Positions 28,628-36,668 of a stretch of DNA of 64,000 nt are shown here, one piece after another. This DNA comes from Streptomyces werraensis. GTDB taxonomy: Bacteria > Actinomycetota > Actinomycetes > Streptomycetales > Streptomycetaceae. Position numbers and translations under genes: made by a program. The notes under the pieces are model-generated. The model saw only the letters and a program-made list of their open reading frames with translations. It was not told the origin of the DNA and made no database searches. The DNA lies in the NCBI GenBank assembly GCA_014656175.1, contig BNBX01000001.1, positions 888,284 to 952,283 on the forward strand, given 5' to 3'. Position 1 is the stretch's first letter; the number at the start of each line of letters is the position of its first letter.

Positions 28628-30396
28628 CCCTGTCCGACGCCGTGGCGCACCTGTCCCCCCACCGCTGGGCGCGGGCCAACCGTCTGCTGATCCGCAAGGC
28701 GCTCGCCGAGTTCGCGCACGAAAGGCTCGTCACGCCCGAGCCGGCCGGTGACGGCCGGTACGTCGTCCGCAGCGACGACGGCGAGACCCGCTACACGTTC
28801 GCCGCGAAGCTGCGCGGCCTGGACCACTGGCAGGTCGACGCCGACTCGATCACCCGCCACCGCGGCGACGCCGAACTCGAGCTCGCCGCGCTGGACTTCT
28901 TCATCGAGCTGCAGAAGTCCCTGGGGCTGAGCGACGAGATCCTGCCGGTGTACCTGGAGGAGATCTCCTCCACCCTCTCCGGCACCTGCTACAAGCTGAC
29001 CAAGCCGCAGATCACCTCCGCCGAGCTGGTCGACGCCGGGTTCCAGGCGATCGAGGCCGGCATGACCGAGGGCCACCCCTGCTTCGTCGCCAACAACGGG
29101 CGGCTCGGCTTCGGCGTCCACGAGTACCGGCGGTACGCCCCGGAGGCCGCGAACCCGGTGAAGCTGGTGTGGCTGGCCGCCCACCGCTCGCGGGCCGCGT
29201 TCACGGCCGGCGCCGGCATCGAGTACGAGGCGTTCGTCCGGCAGGAGCTGGGCGAGGAGACCGTCGAGCGGTTCCACGGCGTCCTGCGCGCGCAGGACCT
29301 GGACCCGGCCGACTACCTGCTGATCCCCGTCCACCCCTGGCAGTGGTGGAACAAGCTGTCCGTCACCTTCGCCGCCGAGGTCGCCCGCCGGCACCTCGTG
29401 CTGCTGGGCGAGGGCGACGACGAGTACCTGGCGCAGCAGTCCATCCGCACCTTCTTCAACCGCTCGCACCCGGAGAAGCACTACGTGAAGACGGCCCTGT
29501 CCGTCCTCAACATGGGCTTCATGCGGGGCCTGTCCGCCGCCTACATGGAGGCCACCCCCGCGATCAACGACTGGCTGGCCCGCCTGATCGACAACGACCC
29601 GGTGCTGCGCTCCACGGGACTGTCGGTCATCCGCGAGCGGGCCGCCGTGGGCTACCGGCACCTGGAGTACGAGCAGGCCACCGACCGCTACTCGCCGTAC
29701 CGCAAGATGCTGGCAGCGCTGTGGCGGGAGAGCCCGGTGACGTCCCTGGAGGACGGCGAGTCGCTGGCCACCATGGCGTCCCTGGTCCACGTCGACCACG
29801 AGGGCCGGTCCTTCGCGGCCGCCCTGATCGAGCGCTCCGGGCTCGCCCCAAAGGAGTGGCTGCGGCGCTACCTGCGGGCCTACTACGTCCCGCTGCTGCA
29901 CAGCTTCTACGCCTACGACCTGGTGTACATGCCGCACGGCGAGAACGTCATCCTGGTCCTGGAGGACGGCGCCGTGAAGCGCGCGGTCTACAAGGACATC
30001 GCCGAGGAGATCGCGGTGATGGACCCGGACGCGGTGCTGCCGCCGGAGGTGTCCCGGATCCGTGTCGACGTCCCGGACGACACCAAGCTGCTGTCGATCT
30101 TCACGGACGTCTTCGACTGCTTCTTCCGCTTCCTCGCGGCGAACCTCGCCGAGGAAGGCGTCCTCGACGAGGAAGGCTTCTGGCGGACGGTCGCCGAGGT
30201 CACCCGCGAGTACCAGGCGTCGGTGCCGGAGCTGGCCGACAAGTTCGCCCGCTACGACATGTTCGCCCCGGACTTCGCCCTGTCCTGCCTGAACCGCCTC
30301 CAGCTGCGCAACAACAGGCAGATGGTCGACCTGGCGGACCCCTCGGGCGCCCTCCAGCTCATAGGCACCCTGAAGAATCCCTTGGCGGCGTTCTGA
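28624..30396 (+). CDS. desD: NRPS-independent siderophore synthetase DesD
   Basis: ATP-dependent synthetase, 590 aa, of the IucA/IucC family. It condenses three N-hydroxy-N-succinylcadaverine units into desferrioxamine E, or mixes acyl forms into B. Seen: EGHPCFVANNGRLGFGVHEY (substrate and nucleotide region near 145), the HPWQWWNK segment near 237 and the conserved QQSIRTFFN motif near 270; the C-terminal FhuF-like helical region includes HSFYAYDLVYMPHGENVI near 422. Length is normal. It is the last gene of the operon and is followed within 20 bp by a short hairpin. No frameshift or missing motif was found, so synthesis should be functional even though the adjacent reductase gene is broken. 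Confidence 0.95.
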   Translation: MTLSDAVAHLSPHRWARANRLLIRKALAEFAHERLVTPEPAGDGRYVVRSDDGETRYTFAAKLRGLDHWQVDADSITRHRGDAELELAALDFFIELQKSLGLSDEILPVYLEEISSTLSGTCYKLTKPQITSAELVDAGFQAIEAGMTEGHPCFVANNGRLGFGVHEYRRYAPEAANPVKLVWLAAHRSRAAFTAGAGIEYEAFVRQELGEETVERFHGVLRAQDLDPADYLLIPVHPWQWWNKLSVTFAAEVARRHLVLLGEGDDEYLAQQSIRTFFNRSHPEKHYVKTALSVLNMGFMRGLSAAYMEATPAINDWLARLIDNDPVLRSTGLSVIRERAAVGYRHLEYEQATDRYSPYRKMLAALWRESPVTSLEDGESLATMASLVHVDHEGRSFAAALIERSGLAPKEWLRRYLRAYYVPLLHSFYAYDLVYMPHGENVILVLEDGAVKRAVYKDIAEEIAVMDPDAVLPPEVSRIRVDVPDDTKLLSIFTDVFDCFFRFLAANLAEEGVLDEEGFWRTVAEVTREYQASVPELADKFARYDMFAPDFALSCLNRLQLRNNRQMVDLADPSGALQLIGTLKNPLAAF

Positions 30397-30401
30397 CCCG
30401 T

Positions 30402-30416
30402 CGCCCCTCAGGGGCG
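30402..30416 (+). terminator. Short hairpin after desD
   Basis: CGCCCCT at 30402-30408 and its complement AGGGGCG at 30410-30416 around a single base. The loop is very tight, so it may pair less than fully. The sequence continues GCCGGGAGCTGCGCC and resembles the better-preserved dispersed repeat at 33587-33680. Confidence 0.4.
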
Positions 30417-30525
30417 CCGGGAGCTGCGCCCCACCCCCACCCACGGTCGGCCACCCACGTTCCCCAGCCCTCCCTCCCCCAACTCCCGCCCCAGCCGGGG
30501 AACGTGGCGATGGAACAATCCCCCC

Positions 30526-31416
30526 ATGGCGGAAATCATCCAGAAGGACGGCACGTGGACCTTCGACGGCGAAACCCTGCGCCTGACCCCCGGCCGCGAC
30601 AAGAACGTCGGCCTGCTCCGCCGCACGCTGGGTGAACTGGCCGTGCCGCTGGAGGCGTTGGCGGGCATCTCACTGGAGCAGGGCAAGAAGTCGGGGCGGC
30701 TCAGGCTGCGGCTGCGCGACGGCGCCGACCCCCTGCTGCACGCGACGGGCGGCCGCCTCACCGAGCCCCACGACCCGTACCAGCTGGTCGTGGAGTCCGA
30801 CCGCTACGGCGTCGCCGAGTACTTCACGGAGGAGGTCCGCACCGCGCTGCTGCTGGAGCAGATCCCGTCGGGCCCGGTGACCGGCTACCTGCTGCCCGGT
30901 CCGCCCCTGCCGCTGTCCGTCTCCGCAGGGGACGGCACGGTGAGCTTCGACGGCGAGCGCGTCCGGCTGGAGTGGAACTGGAAGACGGAGGACGCCAAGG
31001 CCGCCGCGGGTCCCCGCACCCTGGCGGTGGCCGACCTGGAGGGCGTGGACTGGCAGCCGGCGGCCGGGCTGGAGAACGGCCATCTGCGCTTTCTCGTGCG
31101 GCACGCCCCCACCAAGGTCCCGGCCAAGTACGACCCGAACGCGGTGGAGCTGTGGGGGTTCAAGAAGGACCCGCTGATGGCGCTGGTGGCCGCCGCCGTG
31201 CAGGCCCGTCTGCCGCACCCGTCCACGCCCGCCGCCCCGGCCCTGGAGGGCCCGCGCACCCCGGAGACCGACCGGTCCGCGCCGCCCGGCCCCGCCGAGG
31301 ACGACCACGACGCGCTGCTGCGCCGGCTGCGGGAGCTGGGCGAGCTGCACCGGTCCGGGGTCCTCACCGACGAGGAGTTCACCCTCGCCAAGCAGGCCGT
31401 CCTGAAGCGCATGTAG
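30526..31416 (+). CDS. DUF4429/SHOCT domain protein
   Basis: Cytosolic 296-aa protein with two tandem beta-rich DUF4429-like units: residues about 3-115 (GTWTFDGETLRLTPGRDK, then GKKSGRLRLRLRDGADPLL) and about 123-225 (DGTVSFDGERVRLEWNWK, then WGFKKDPLMALVAAAVQARL). Units 1 and 2 share the G-T-x-x-FDGE-x-xRL pattern, so they arose by duplication. A Pro-rich spacer leads to a short C-terminal helical module RRLRELGELHRSGVLTDEEF, the SHOCT form found at the end of many oligomerising proteins. The biochemical role is unknown. The ATG at 30526 is the first good start. The following small gene begins 76 bp downstream behind a double hairpin. Confidence 0.8.
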   Translation: MAEIIQKDGTWTFDGETLRLTPGRDKNVGLLRRTLGELAVPLEALAGISLEQGKKSGRLRLRLRDGADPLLHATGGRLTEPHDPYQLVVESDRYGVAEYFTEEVRTALLLEQIPSGPVTGYLLPGPPLPLSVSAGDGTVSFDGERVRLEWNWKTEDAKAAAGPRTLAVADLEGVDWQPAAGLENGHLRFLVRHAPTKVPAKYDPNAVELWGFKKDPLMALVAAAVQARLPHPSTPAAPALEGPRTPETDRSAPPGPAEDDHDALLRRLRELGELHRSGVLTDEEFTLAKQAVLKRM

Positions 31417-31434
31417 AGACCACCGGGCTTGGCC

Positions 31435-31466
31435 TGCCCGAAATCGGGCACGTTTCTTGCGAAACG
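31435..31466. promoter_or_regulatory. Two adjoining hairpins between small genes
   Basis: TGCCCGA at 31435-31441 pairs with TCGGGCA at 31444-31450, and CGTTTC at 31451-31456 pairs with GAAACG at 31461-31466. The two stem-loops touch end to end, 26 bp before the next start codon. They could be an attenuator, a weak terminator or a pair of operator sites; sequence alone does not decide. Confidence 0.4.
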
Positions 31467-31491
31467 GCCGCCGGTACTCCAGGATCATCGG

Positions 31492-31749
31492 GTGCACGAC
31501 GAACTTGTCGATCATCTGACGCGGTCCACGCCCCTCAGCCGGGGCGAGGCGCTGCGTGTGATCCAGGACGTGCTCGCCTACTTCGACGAGACGACCGAGG
31601 AGTACGTCCGTCGCCGCCATCGCGAGCTCCAGGCCCAGGGCCTGGTGAACGCGACGATCTTCCAGCGGATCGAGGCGGACCTGAGATACCGCGCGGTGGC
31701 GCCGCCCGAGCTCTCGCTCCGGCAGCTGCGCCGCATCGTCTACGGCTAG
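31492..31749 (+). CDS. Small conserved helical protein, 85 aa
   Basis: Short soluble protein that I recall as conserved upstream of glmS in Streptomyces, with no known function. It is predicted helical throughout: VHDELVDHLTRSTPLSRGEA at the start, then VIQDVLAYFDETTEEYVRRR, and a basic end SLRQLRRIVYG. The pattern of a helical bundle with Arg-rich surface suggests a nucleic-acid or protein partner, but that is inference. The GTG at 31492 has AGGA 9 nt upstream. It lies 12 bp before glmS and is almost certainly cotranscribed with it. Confidence 0.7.
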   Translation: MHDELVDHLTRSTPLSRGEALRVIQDVLAYFDETTEEYVRRRHRELQAQGLVNATIFQRIEADLRYRAVAPPELSLRQLRRIVYG

Positions 31750-31751
31750 GA

Positions 31752-31765
31752 ACATACCTGTATGT
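31752..31765. promoter_or_regulatory. Palindrome spanning the glmS start codon
   Basis: ACATACCTGTATGT is a perfect dyad (6-bp arms, 2-bp centre). Its right arm contains the glmS ATG at 31762-31764. It could act as an operator or as a small RNA hairpin hiding the start codon; neither is established. Confidence 0.45.
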
Positions 31766-33579
31766 GCGGAATCGTCGGTTACATCGGCAGGCGTGAGGTC
31801 GCCCCCCTGCTGCTCGAGGGCCTGCAGCGCCTGGAGTACCGCGGCTACGACTCGGCGGGCATCGCCGTGACCTCCCCGAAGACGGGGACCCTGAAGACGG
31901 TCAAGGCCAAGGGCCGGGTACGCGACCTGGAGGCCAAGGTCCCGGCGCGCTTCAAGGGCACCACCGGCATCGCCCACACCCGCTGGGCCACCCACGGCGC
32001 CCCGTCCGACGTGAACGCCCACCCGCACCTGGACGCCGAGGGCAAGGTCGCCGTCGTCCACAACGGCATCATCGACAACGCCGCCGACCTGCGCCGCAAG
32101 CTGGAGGCGGACGGCGTCGAGTTCCTCTCCGAGACCGACACCGAGGTCCTCGTCCACCTCATCGCCCGCTCGGGGGCCGAGAAGCTCGAGGACAAGGTCC
32201 GCGAGACGGTCCGCCTGATCGAGGGCACCTACGGCATCGCCGTGCTGCACGCCGACTTCCCGGACCGCATCGTCGTCGCCCGCAACGGCTCGCCGGTCGT
32301 CCTCGGCATCGGCGAGAAGGAGATGTTCGTCGCCTCGGACATCGCCGCGCTGGTCGCCCACACCCGCCAGATAGTCACCCTCGACGACGGCGAGATGGCC
32401 ACCCTCAAGGCCGACGACTTCCGCACCTACACCACGGAGGGCACGCGGACCACCGCCGAGCCCACCACCGTGGAGTGGGAGGCCGCCTCCTACGACATGG
32501 GCGGCCACGACACGTACATGCACAAGGAGATCCACGAGCAGGCCGAGGCCGTGGACCGCGTGCTGCGCGGCCGGATCGACGACCGCTTCTCCACCGTGCA
32601 CCTGGGCGGCCTCAACCTGGACGCCCGCGAGGCCCGGCGCATCCGCCGCGTGAAGATCCTCGGCTGCGGCACCTCGTACCACGCCGGCATGATCGGCGCC
32701 CAGATGATCGAGGAGCTCGCGCGCATCCCCGCCGACGCCGAGCCGGCCTCCGAGTTCCGCTACCGCAACGCGGTCGTCGACCCCGACACCCTGTACGTCG
32801 CGGTCTCCCAGTCCGGCGAGACGTACGACGTGCTGGCCGCCGTGCAGGAGCTGAAGCGCAAGGGCGCCCGGGTCCTCGGCGTGGTCAACGTGGTGGGCTC
32901 CGCGATCGCCCGCGAGGCGGACGGCGGCGTCTACGTGCACGCAGGACCGGAGGTCTGCGTCGTCTCCACCAAGTGCTTCACCAACACCACGGTCGCCTTC
33001 GCGCTGCTCGCCCTGCACCTGGGGCGCACCCGTGACCTCTCCGTCCGCGACGGCAAGCGGATCATCGAGGGCCTGCGCCGCCTCCCCGCCCAGATCGCCG
33101 AGATGCTGGAGCAGGAGGAGCAGATCAAGAAGCTGGCGCTGGAGTACGCCGAGGCCCGCTCGATGCTCTTCATCGGCCGTGTCCGGGGCTACCCGGTGGC
33201 CCGTGAGGCCTCCCTGAAGCTCAAGGAGGTCTCCTACATCCACGCCGAGGCCTACCCGGCCTCCGAGCTGAAGCACGGCCCGCTGGCCCTGATCGAGCCG
33301 GCTCTCCCGACCGTCGCCATCGTCCCGGACGACGACCTGCTGGAGAAGAACCGCGCGGCCATGGAGGAGATCAAGGCCCGCAGCGGCCGGATCGTCGCGG
33401 TGGCGCACCAGGAGCAGGAGAAGGCGGACCACACGATCGTGGTCCCCAAGAACGAGGACGAGCTGGACCCGATCCTCATGGGCATCCCCCTCCAGCTCCT
33501 CGCCTACCACACGGCCCTGGCCCTGGGCAGGGACATCGACAAGCCCCGCAACCTGGCGAAGTCGGTCACGGTCGAGTAA
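31762..33579 (+). CDS. glmS: Glutamine-fructose-6-phosphate aminotransferase GlmS
   Basis: Isomerising amidotransferase, 605 aa, that makes glucosamine-6-phosphate for peptidoglycan and other amino sugars. An N-terminal Ntn glutaminase domain begins with catalytic Cys2 (CGIVGYIG) and contains HTRWATHG near 74 and the HNGIIDN loop near 97. Two SIS sugar-isomerase domains follow, with GCGTSYHAGMIGAQM near 300, SQSGETYDVLAAVQELKRKG near 350, and the C-terminal KPRNLAKSVTVE that closes the active site. Length is normal. The start codon sits inside a 14-bp palindrome, with AGGA upstream. A strong hairpin terminator lies about 110 bp after the stop, beyond a dispersed-repeat-like stretch. Confidence 0.95.
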   Translation: MCGIVGYIGRREVAPLLLEGLQRLEYRGYDSAGIAVTSPKTGTLKTVKAKGRVRDLEAKVPARFKGTTGIAHTRWATHGAPSDVNAHPHLDAEGKVAVVHNGIIDNAADLRRKLEADGVEFLSETDTEVLVHLIARSGAEKLEDKVRETVRLIEGTYGIAVLHADFPDRIVVARNGSPVVLGIGEKEMFVASDIAALVAHTRQIVTLDDGEMATLKADDFRTYTTEGTRTTAEPTTVEWEAASYDMGGHDTYMHKEIHEQAEAVDRVLRGRIDDRFSTVHLGGLNLDAREARRIRRVKILGCGTSYHAGMIGAQMIEELARIPADAEPASEFRYRNAVVDPDTLYVAVSQSGETYDVLAAVQELKRKGARVLGVVNVVGSAIAREADGGVYVHAGPEVCVVSTKCFTNTTVAFALLALHLGRTRDLSVRDGKRIIEGLRRLPAQIAEMLEQEEQIKKLALEYAEARSMLFIGRVRGYPVAREASLKLKEVSYIHAEAYPASELKHGPLALIEPALPTVAIVPDDDLLEKNRAAMEEIKARSGRIVAVAHQEQEKADHTIVVPKNEDELDPILMGIPLQLLAYHTALALGRDIDKPRNLAKSVTVE

Positions 33580-33586
33580 TCACCTC

Positions 33587-33680
33587 TGAGGGGCGGCGCG
33601 CCCCGAAGGGGCGCGGGGCTGTGCCGATATGCGGCTCCGCCGCGCGGGCGCGATCAACCCGCACCGGCCCGCACCGGCCG
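33587..33680. repeat. Dispersed intergenic-repeat-like sequence
   Basis: GC-rich palindromic stretch after glmS with hairpin GCGCCCC-GAA-GGGGCGC at 33598-33614, followed by a segment ending in duplicated CCGCACCGG units at 33659-33680. From memory, very similar text (ggggcgcggggctgtgccg...) recurs between genes throughout Streptomyces genomes. A degenerate cousin follows desD at about 30402-30440. Confidence 0.5.
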
Positions 33681-33691
33681 TGCGAACAGAA

Positions 33692-33730
33692 CGGGCCCCC
33701 ACGTGTTGCCGGTCAACACGTGGGGGCCCG
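33692..33730. terminator. Strong bidirectional terminator glmS/usp
   Basis: Perfect 17-bp stem, CGGGCCCCCACGTGTTG at 33692-33708 and its complement at 33714-33730, with a 5-nt loop CCGGT. It sits between convergent glmS and the Usp gene and would terminate both transcripts. Confidence 0.85.
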
Positions 33731-33745
33731 CCTCACATCACCCCG

Positions 33746-34273
33746 TCAGGGAATGACGACAACAGGCCGCTGCGCCCGCTTCGCCAGCCTCCCCGCGACC
33801 GATCCGAAAAGCCGCCCCACGAGCCCGTGGGTGGAACCCACGACGATCGCGTCGGCCGCGTACTCCCGCCCCACCTCTTCGAGTTCATGGCAGATGTCCC
33901 CGCCCCGCTCGACGAGGATCCACGGCACCTCGGCCAGATAGTCGGCGCAGGCGAGCTCCAGCCCCAGCACCTCCGTGCGGTGGTCCGGGACGTCGACGAA
34001 GACCGGCGGCTCGCAGCCCGCCCACACCGTGGTGGGCAGCCGGTTGGCGACGTGGACGATGATCAGACCGGAACCGGAGCGCCGTGCCATGCCGATGGCG
34101 TACGCGAGGGCCCGTTCGCTGGAGGTGGACCCGTCGAAGCCGACGACCACCCCGTGCCGGAAGGCGGGGTCGCACGCATGGCGCGATTCCTCAGCCGCCA
34201 GGGGTTCGGACGCCGTCGGATCGGCGACCGGCCGCTTGCGGTCCGCGGGTTCGAAGAATTCGTGACCGGCCAT
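33746..34273 (-). CDS. Universal stress protein (UspA family)
   Basis: Single-domain Usp, 175 aa. After an N-terminal polar leader the fold begins with VVVGFDGSTSSERALAYAIG near residue 42. It ends with the ATP-binding signature GSTHGLVGRLFGSVAGRLA near 147, matching the G-2x-G-9x-G-S/T pattern and suggesting an ATP-binding subtype. It is transcribed away from adpA, towards glmS, with a strong terminator just beyond the stop. The 1.0-kb gap between its start and adpA probably holds its promoter. Role: general stress or dormancy response; partner unknown. Confidence 0.87.
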   Translation of the reverse strand: MAGHEFFEPADRKRPVADPTASEPLAAEESRHACDPAFRHGVVVGFDGSTSSERALAYAIGMARRSGSGLIIVHVANRLPTTVWAGCEPPVFVDVPDHRTEVLGLELACADYLAEVPWILVERGGDICHELEEVGREYAADAIVVGSTHGLVGRLFGSVAGRLAKRAQRPVVVIP

Positions 34274-35291
34274 GGCTGTCTCGGGGGTGTGATCCTTTTA
34301 TGGGGACGACAGTGTGCGGCGGAGCTGTGTCCGGGAAGTACCTTCCCAACCCCATACCCCCAAGGGTACGGCGGCACGCCTCCTTGGCCCAGATCCCGCG
34401 CGAACCGGGAGGCGGGTTCCCCGGAGCATGCACGAGGGTCCGCCCACGGCGCAACGGTTGCTGGCCTGTACAGGCGGTTTGCCGGGTATTCGCTTGACAC
34501 CTGAACCATCCGCACCGGGTGACCCGCACGGTGACCGACGGACGGCCCGCCCGTCGGGAGGACGGGACCCCGACGGCTCCACCACGGCAGGAGGCACTCC
34601 GATGCCCCGCCCCGCCCACGCCCCCGCCCGGCCCCCCGGAAAGCGGCCTTCCGCGCCGGGCGGCGCTCGGGCGCCTGCCGGCCTCGCGGTCCTCCTGTGG
34701 CGCGGCGCGCGGCACCTCACGGCGGCAGGCGTGACACGCGGCCCGGCGGCCGTCACGGCCGGGCCCCGCGTGCTGGTCCGCCGCTCCCCTCGCCCCGGCG
34801 CCCCTGCCTGCTCCCGGCGCCCCGCCGCCGGCCCCCGCGCCCGGCGCGTCGGCGCCTCTTCCCACGCGCGGGCGCACGCCCCACGGGACGCCGTAGACTC
34901 ACCGGCCGGTTGACCGGTTTCCGCACCCACCCCCGTCTCTTTTCAGCCAACTTCCGGTTCTGGCGCACCTCGTGCCATGACCACCCCCCAACCCCCGTTC
35001 CACCTGCACGGAAAGCACCTCGCGGGCCCCGCGCACCCTACGTGCTTTGGCCACCGCGACGAGGCGCACTTCCCTGCACGGCGCGCGAGTGCAACGCTTC
35101 GTGATCGAATGCTTCACGCCAAGTTGCCAAGTCGACAATGCACCGAGTGCCGAACTGGCCACCGGTGCGCGACGGGACACAGTAGATTCGATCTTGACTG
35201 TCTTACGGCGGGGGACTCGTGCAGGACCGAGGGGAAACGTGCAGGAGCGACACAACCGAGGAGCCGCGACCACCGAGGGGGGCTTAGCAGG
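34274..35291. other. Long intergenic region upstream of adpA
   Basis: A 1.0-kb stretch with no confidently recognised gene. It contains a perfect 12-bp palindrome GCCTGTACAGGC at 34464-34475, a candidate small open frame at 34602-34913, and two -10-like hexamers facing adpA: TAGACT at 34891-34896 and TAGATT at 35183-35188. No matching -35 hexamers are convincing. The length fits a heavily regulated promoter; in Streptomyces adpA is controlled by several developmental regulators, but I cannot assign their sites here. Confidence 0.5.
34602..34913 (+). CDS. Possible small Arg/Pro/Ala-rich ORF, 103 aa
   Basis: The ATG at 34602 has AGGAGG 7 nt upstream, the only strong point in favour of coding. 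The predicted product is dominated by Pro, Ala, Arg and Gly with no secondary-structure pattern (APARPPGKRPSAPGGARAP...), which looks more like C-rich non-coding DNA translated than a folded protein. It would end 378 bp before adpA. It may be a short regulatory leader, or nothing. Confidence 0.25.
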   Translation: MPRPAHAPARPPGKRPSAPGGARAPAGLAVLLWRGARHLTAAGVTRGPAAVTAGPRVLVRRSPRPGAPACSRRPAAGPRARRVGASSHARAHAPRDAVDSPAG

Positions 35292-36524
35292 ATGAGCCAC
35301 GACTCCACTGCCGCGCCGGAAAACGCGGCCCGGAAACTCTCCGGGCGCCGCCGCAAGGAGATCGTCGCGGTGCTGCTGTTCAGCGGCGGCCCCATTTTCG
35401 AGAGTTCCATACCGCTGTCGGTGTTCGGGGTTGACCGCCAGGACGCCGGCGTGCCGCGCTACCGCTTGCTGGTGTGCGGCGGCGAAGAAGGCCCGCTGCG
35501 GACCACAGGGGGCCTGGAACTCACCGCGCCACACGGCCTGGAGGCGATATCCCGGGCGGGCACCGTCGTGGTGCCGGCCTGGCGATCGATCACCTCCCCG
35601 CCACCGGAGGAGGCCCTGGACGCGCTGCGCCGGGCCCACGAGGAGGGCGCCCGCATCGTCGGGCTGTGCACCGGCGCCTTCGTCCTCGCGGCGGCGGGTC
35701 TGCTGGACGGCCGTCCGGCGACCACCCACTGGATGTACGCGCCGACGCTGGCCAAGCGCTATCCGTCGGTGCACGTCGATCCACGCGAGCTGTTCGTGGA
35801 CGACGGCGACGTGCTGACGTCCGCGGGCACCGCGGCCGGCATCGACCTGTGTCTGCACATCGTGCGCACGGACCACGGCAACGAGGCGGCCGGCGCGCTC
35901 GCCCGCCGCCTGGTGGTCCCGCCGCGCCGCAGCGGCGGTCAGGAGCGCTACCTCGACCGGTCTTTACCGGAGGAGATCGGCGCCGACCCGCTCGCCGAGG
36001 TCGTCGCCTGGGCGCTGGAGCACCTCCACGAGCAGTTCGACGTGGAGACGCTCGCCGCCCGCGCGTACATGAGCCGCCGCACCTTCGACCGCCGGTTCCG
36101 CTCGCTGACCGGCAGCGCGCCGCTGCAGTGGCTGATCACGCAGCGGGTGCTCCAGGCGCAGCGCCTGCTGGAGACGTCGGACTACTCGGTCGACGAAGTG
36201 GCGGGCCGCTGCGGCTTCCGCTCGCCGGTCGCGCTGCGCGGCCACTTCCGGCGCCAGCTCGGCTCCTCCCCGGCCGCCTACCGGGCCGCCTACCGGGCAC
36301 GGCGTCCGCAGGCCGAGCGGGGCCAGGACGACGGGAGCGCACAGGGCGCCCCGACGGGCGGCGTCCCGGCCGGCCGGCCGGATTCCGCGGGGCACTCGAT
36401 GCCGCAGCAGCTGCACACGGACGGAGGCGTCCCGCACCAGTCGCGCCGGACGGCGGCCGGTGCGATGGGGTCGTCGCTGACCGCGTCGGCGCCGGGCTTC
36501 CCGGGGCAGCGCAGCGCGCCCTGA
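35292..36524 (+). CDS. adpA: Developmental regulator AdpA (contains TTA codon)
   Basis: Master regulator of morphological development and secondary metabolism, 410 aa. An N-terminal DJ-1/ThiJ-like dimerisation domain (about 22-200; LFSGGPIFESSIPLSVFG and GLCTGAFVLAAAGLLDG visible) is joined to a C-terminal AraC-type DNA-binding domain (about 230-325; MSRRTFDRRFRSLTGSAPLQ and VDEVAGRCGFRSPVALRGHF). Codon 225, TTA at 35964-35966 in the linker just before the AraC domain, is the rare leucine codon read by the bldA tRNA, so translation of the DNA-binding half depends on bldA. The ATG at 35292 matches the known N-terminus (MSHDSTAAPE). The Gln/Pro/Gly-rich tail after residue 335 varies between species. 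A 15-bp-stem terminator follows. Confidence 0.96.
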   Translation: MSHDSTAAPENAARKLSGRRRKEIVAVLLFSGGPIFESSIPLSVFGVDRQDAGVPRYRLLVCGGEEGPLRTTGGLELTAPHGLEAISRAGTVVVPAWRSITSPPPEEALDALRRAHEEGARIVGLCTGAFVLAAAGLLDGRPATTHWMYAPTLAKRYPSVHVDPRELFVDDGDVLTSAGTAAGIDLCLHIVRTDHGNEAAGALARRLVVPPRRSGGQERYLDRSLPEEIGADPLAEVVAWALEHLHEQFDVETLAARAYMSRRTFDRRFRSLTGSAPLQWLITQRVLQAQRLLETSDYSVDEVAGRCGFRSPVALRGHFRRQLGSSPAAYRAAYRARRPQAERGQDDGSAQGAPTGGVPAGRPDSAGHSMPQQLHTDGGVPHQSRRTAAGAMGSSLTASAPGFPGQRSAP

Positions 36525-36534
36525 GACGACCGCC

Positions 36535-36569
36535 GTGAGGGCCGGAGGCCGCGTGCCTCCGGCCCTCAC
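36535..36569 (+). terminator. Terminator after adpA
   Basis: Perfect 15-bp stem, GTGAGGGCCGGAGGC at 36535-36549 with its complement at 36555-36569, and a 5-nt loop. It begins 11 bp after the adpA stop and separates adpA from the orn gene, so the two are probably transcribed independently. Confidence 0.8.
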
Positions 36570-36668
36570 CGCTGTGCGGGACGACCTCGCCGCCGTACGG
36601 GAAGATCCAGGGAATCCCCGCTTCACCACCCGGTCCCGCCCGGCGTCACGCACCGTAGGGTGAGACAC

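Noticed and set aside
31414..31425. DasR-type site before the glmS leader (GAGACCACC half)
   Set aside because: Only one half of the palindrome matches; the other half is absent.
30670..33510. 946-codon open frame on the minus strand over DUF4429 and glmS
   Set aside because: Complementary shadow of high-GC coding DNA; no motifs, and it opposes well-recognised genes.
34314..34601. Upstream extension of the small frame before adpA
   Set aside because: No start signal and no protein-like sequence before the ATG at 34602.
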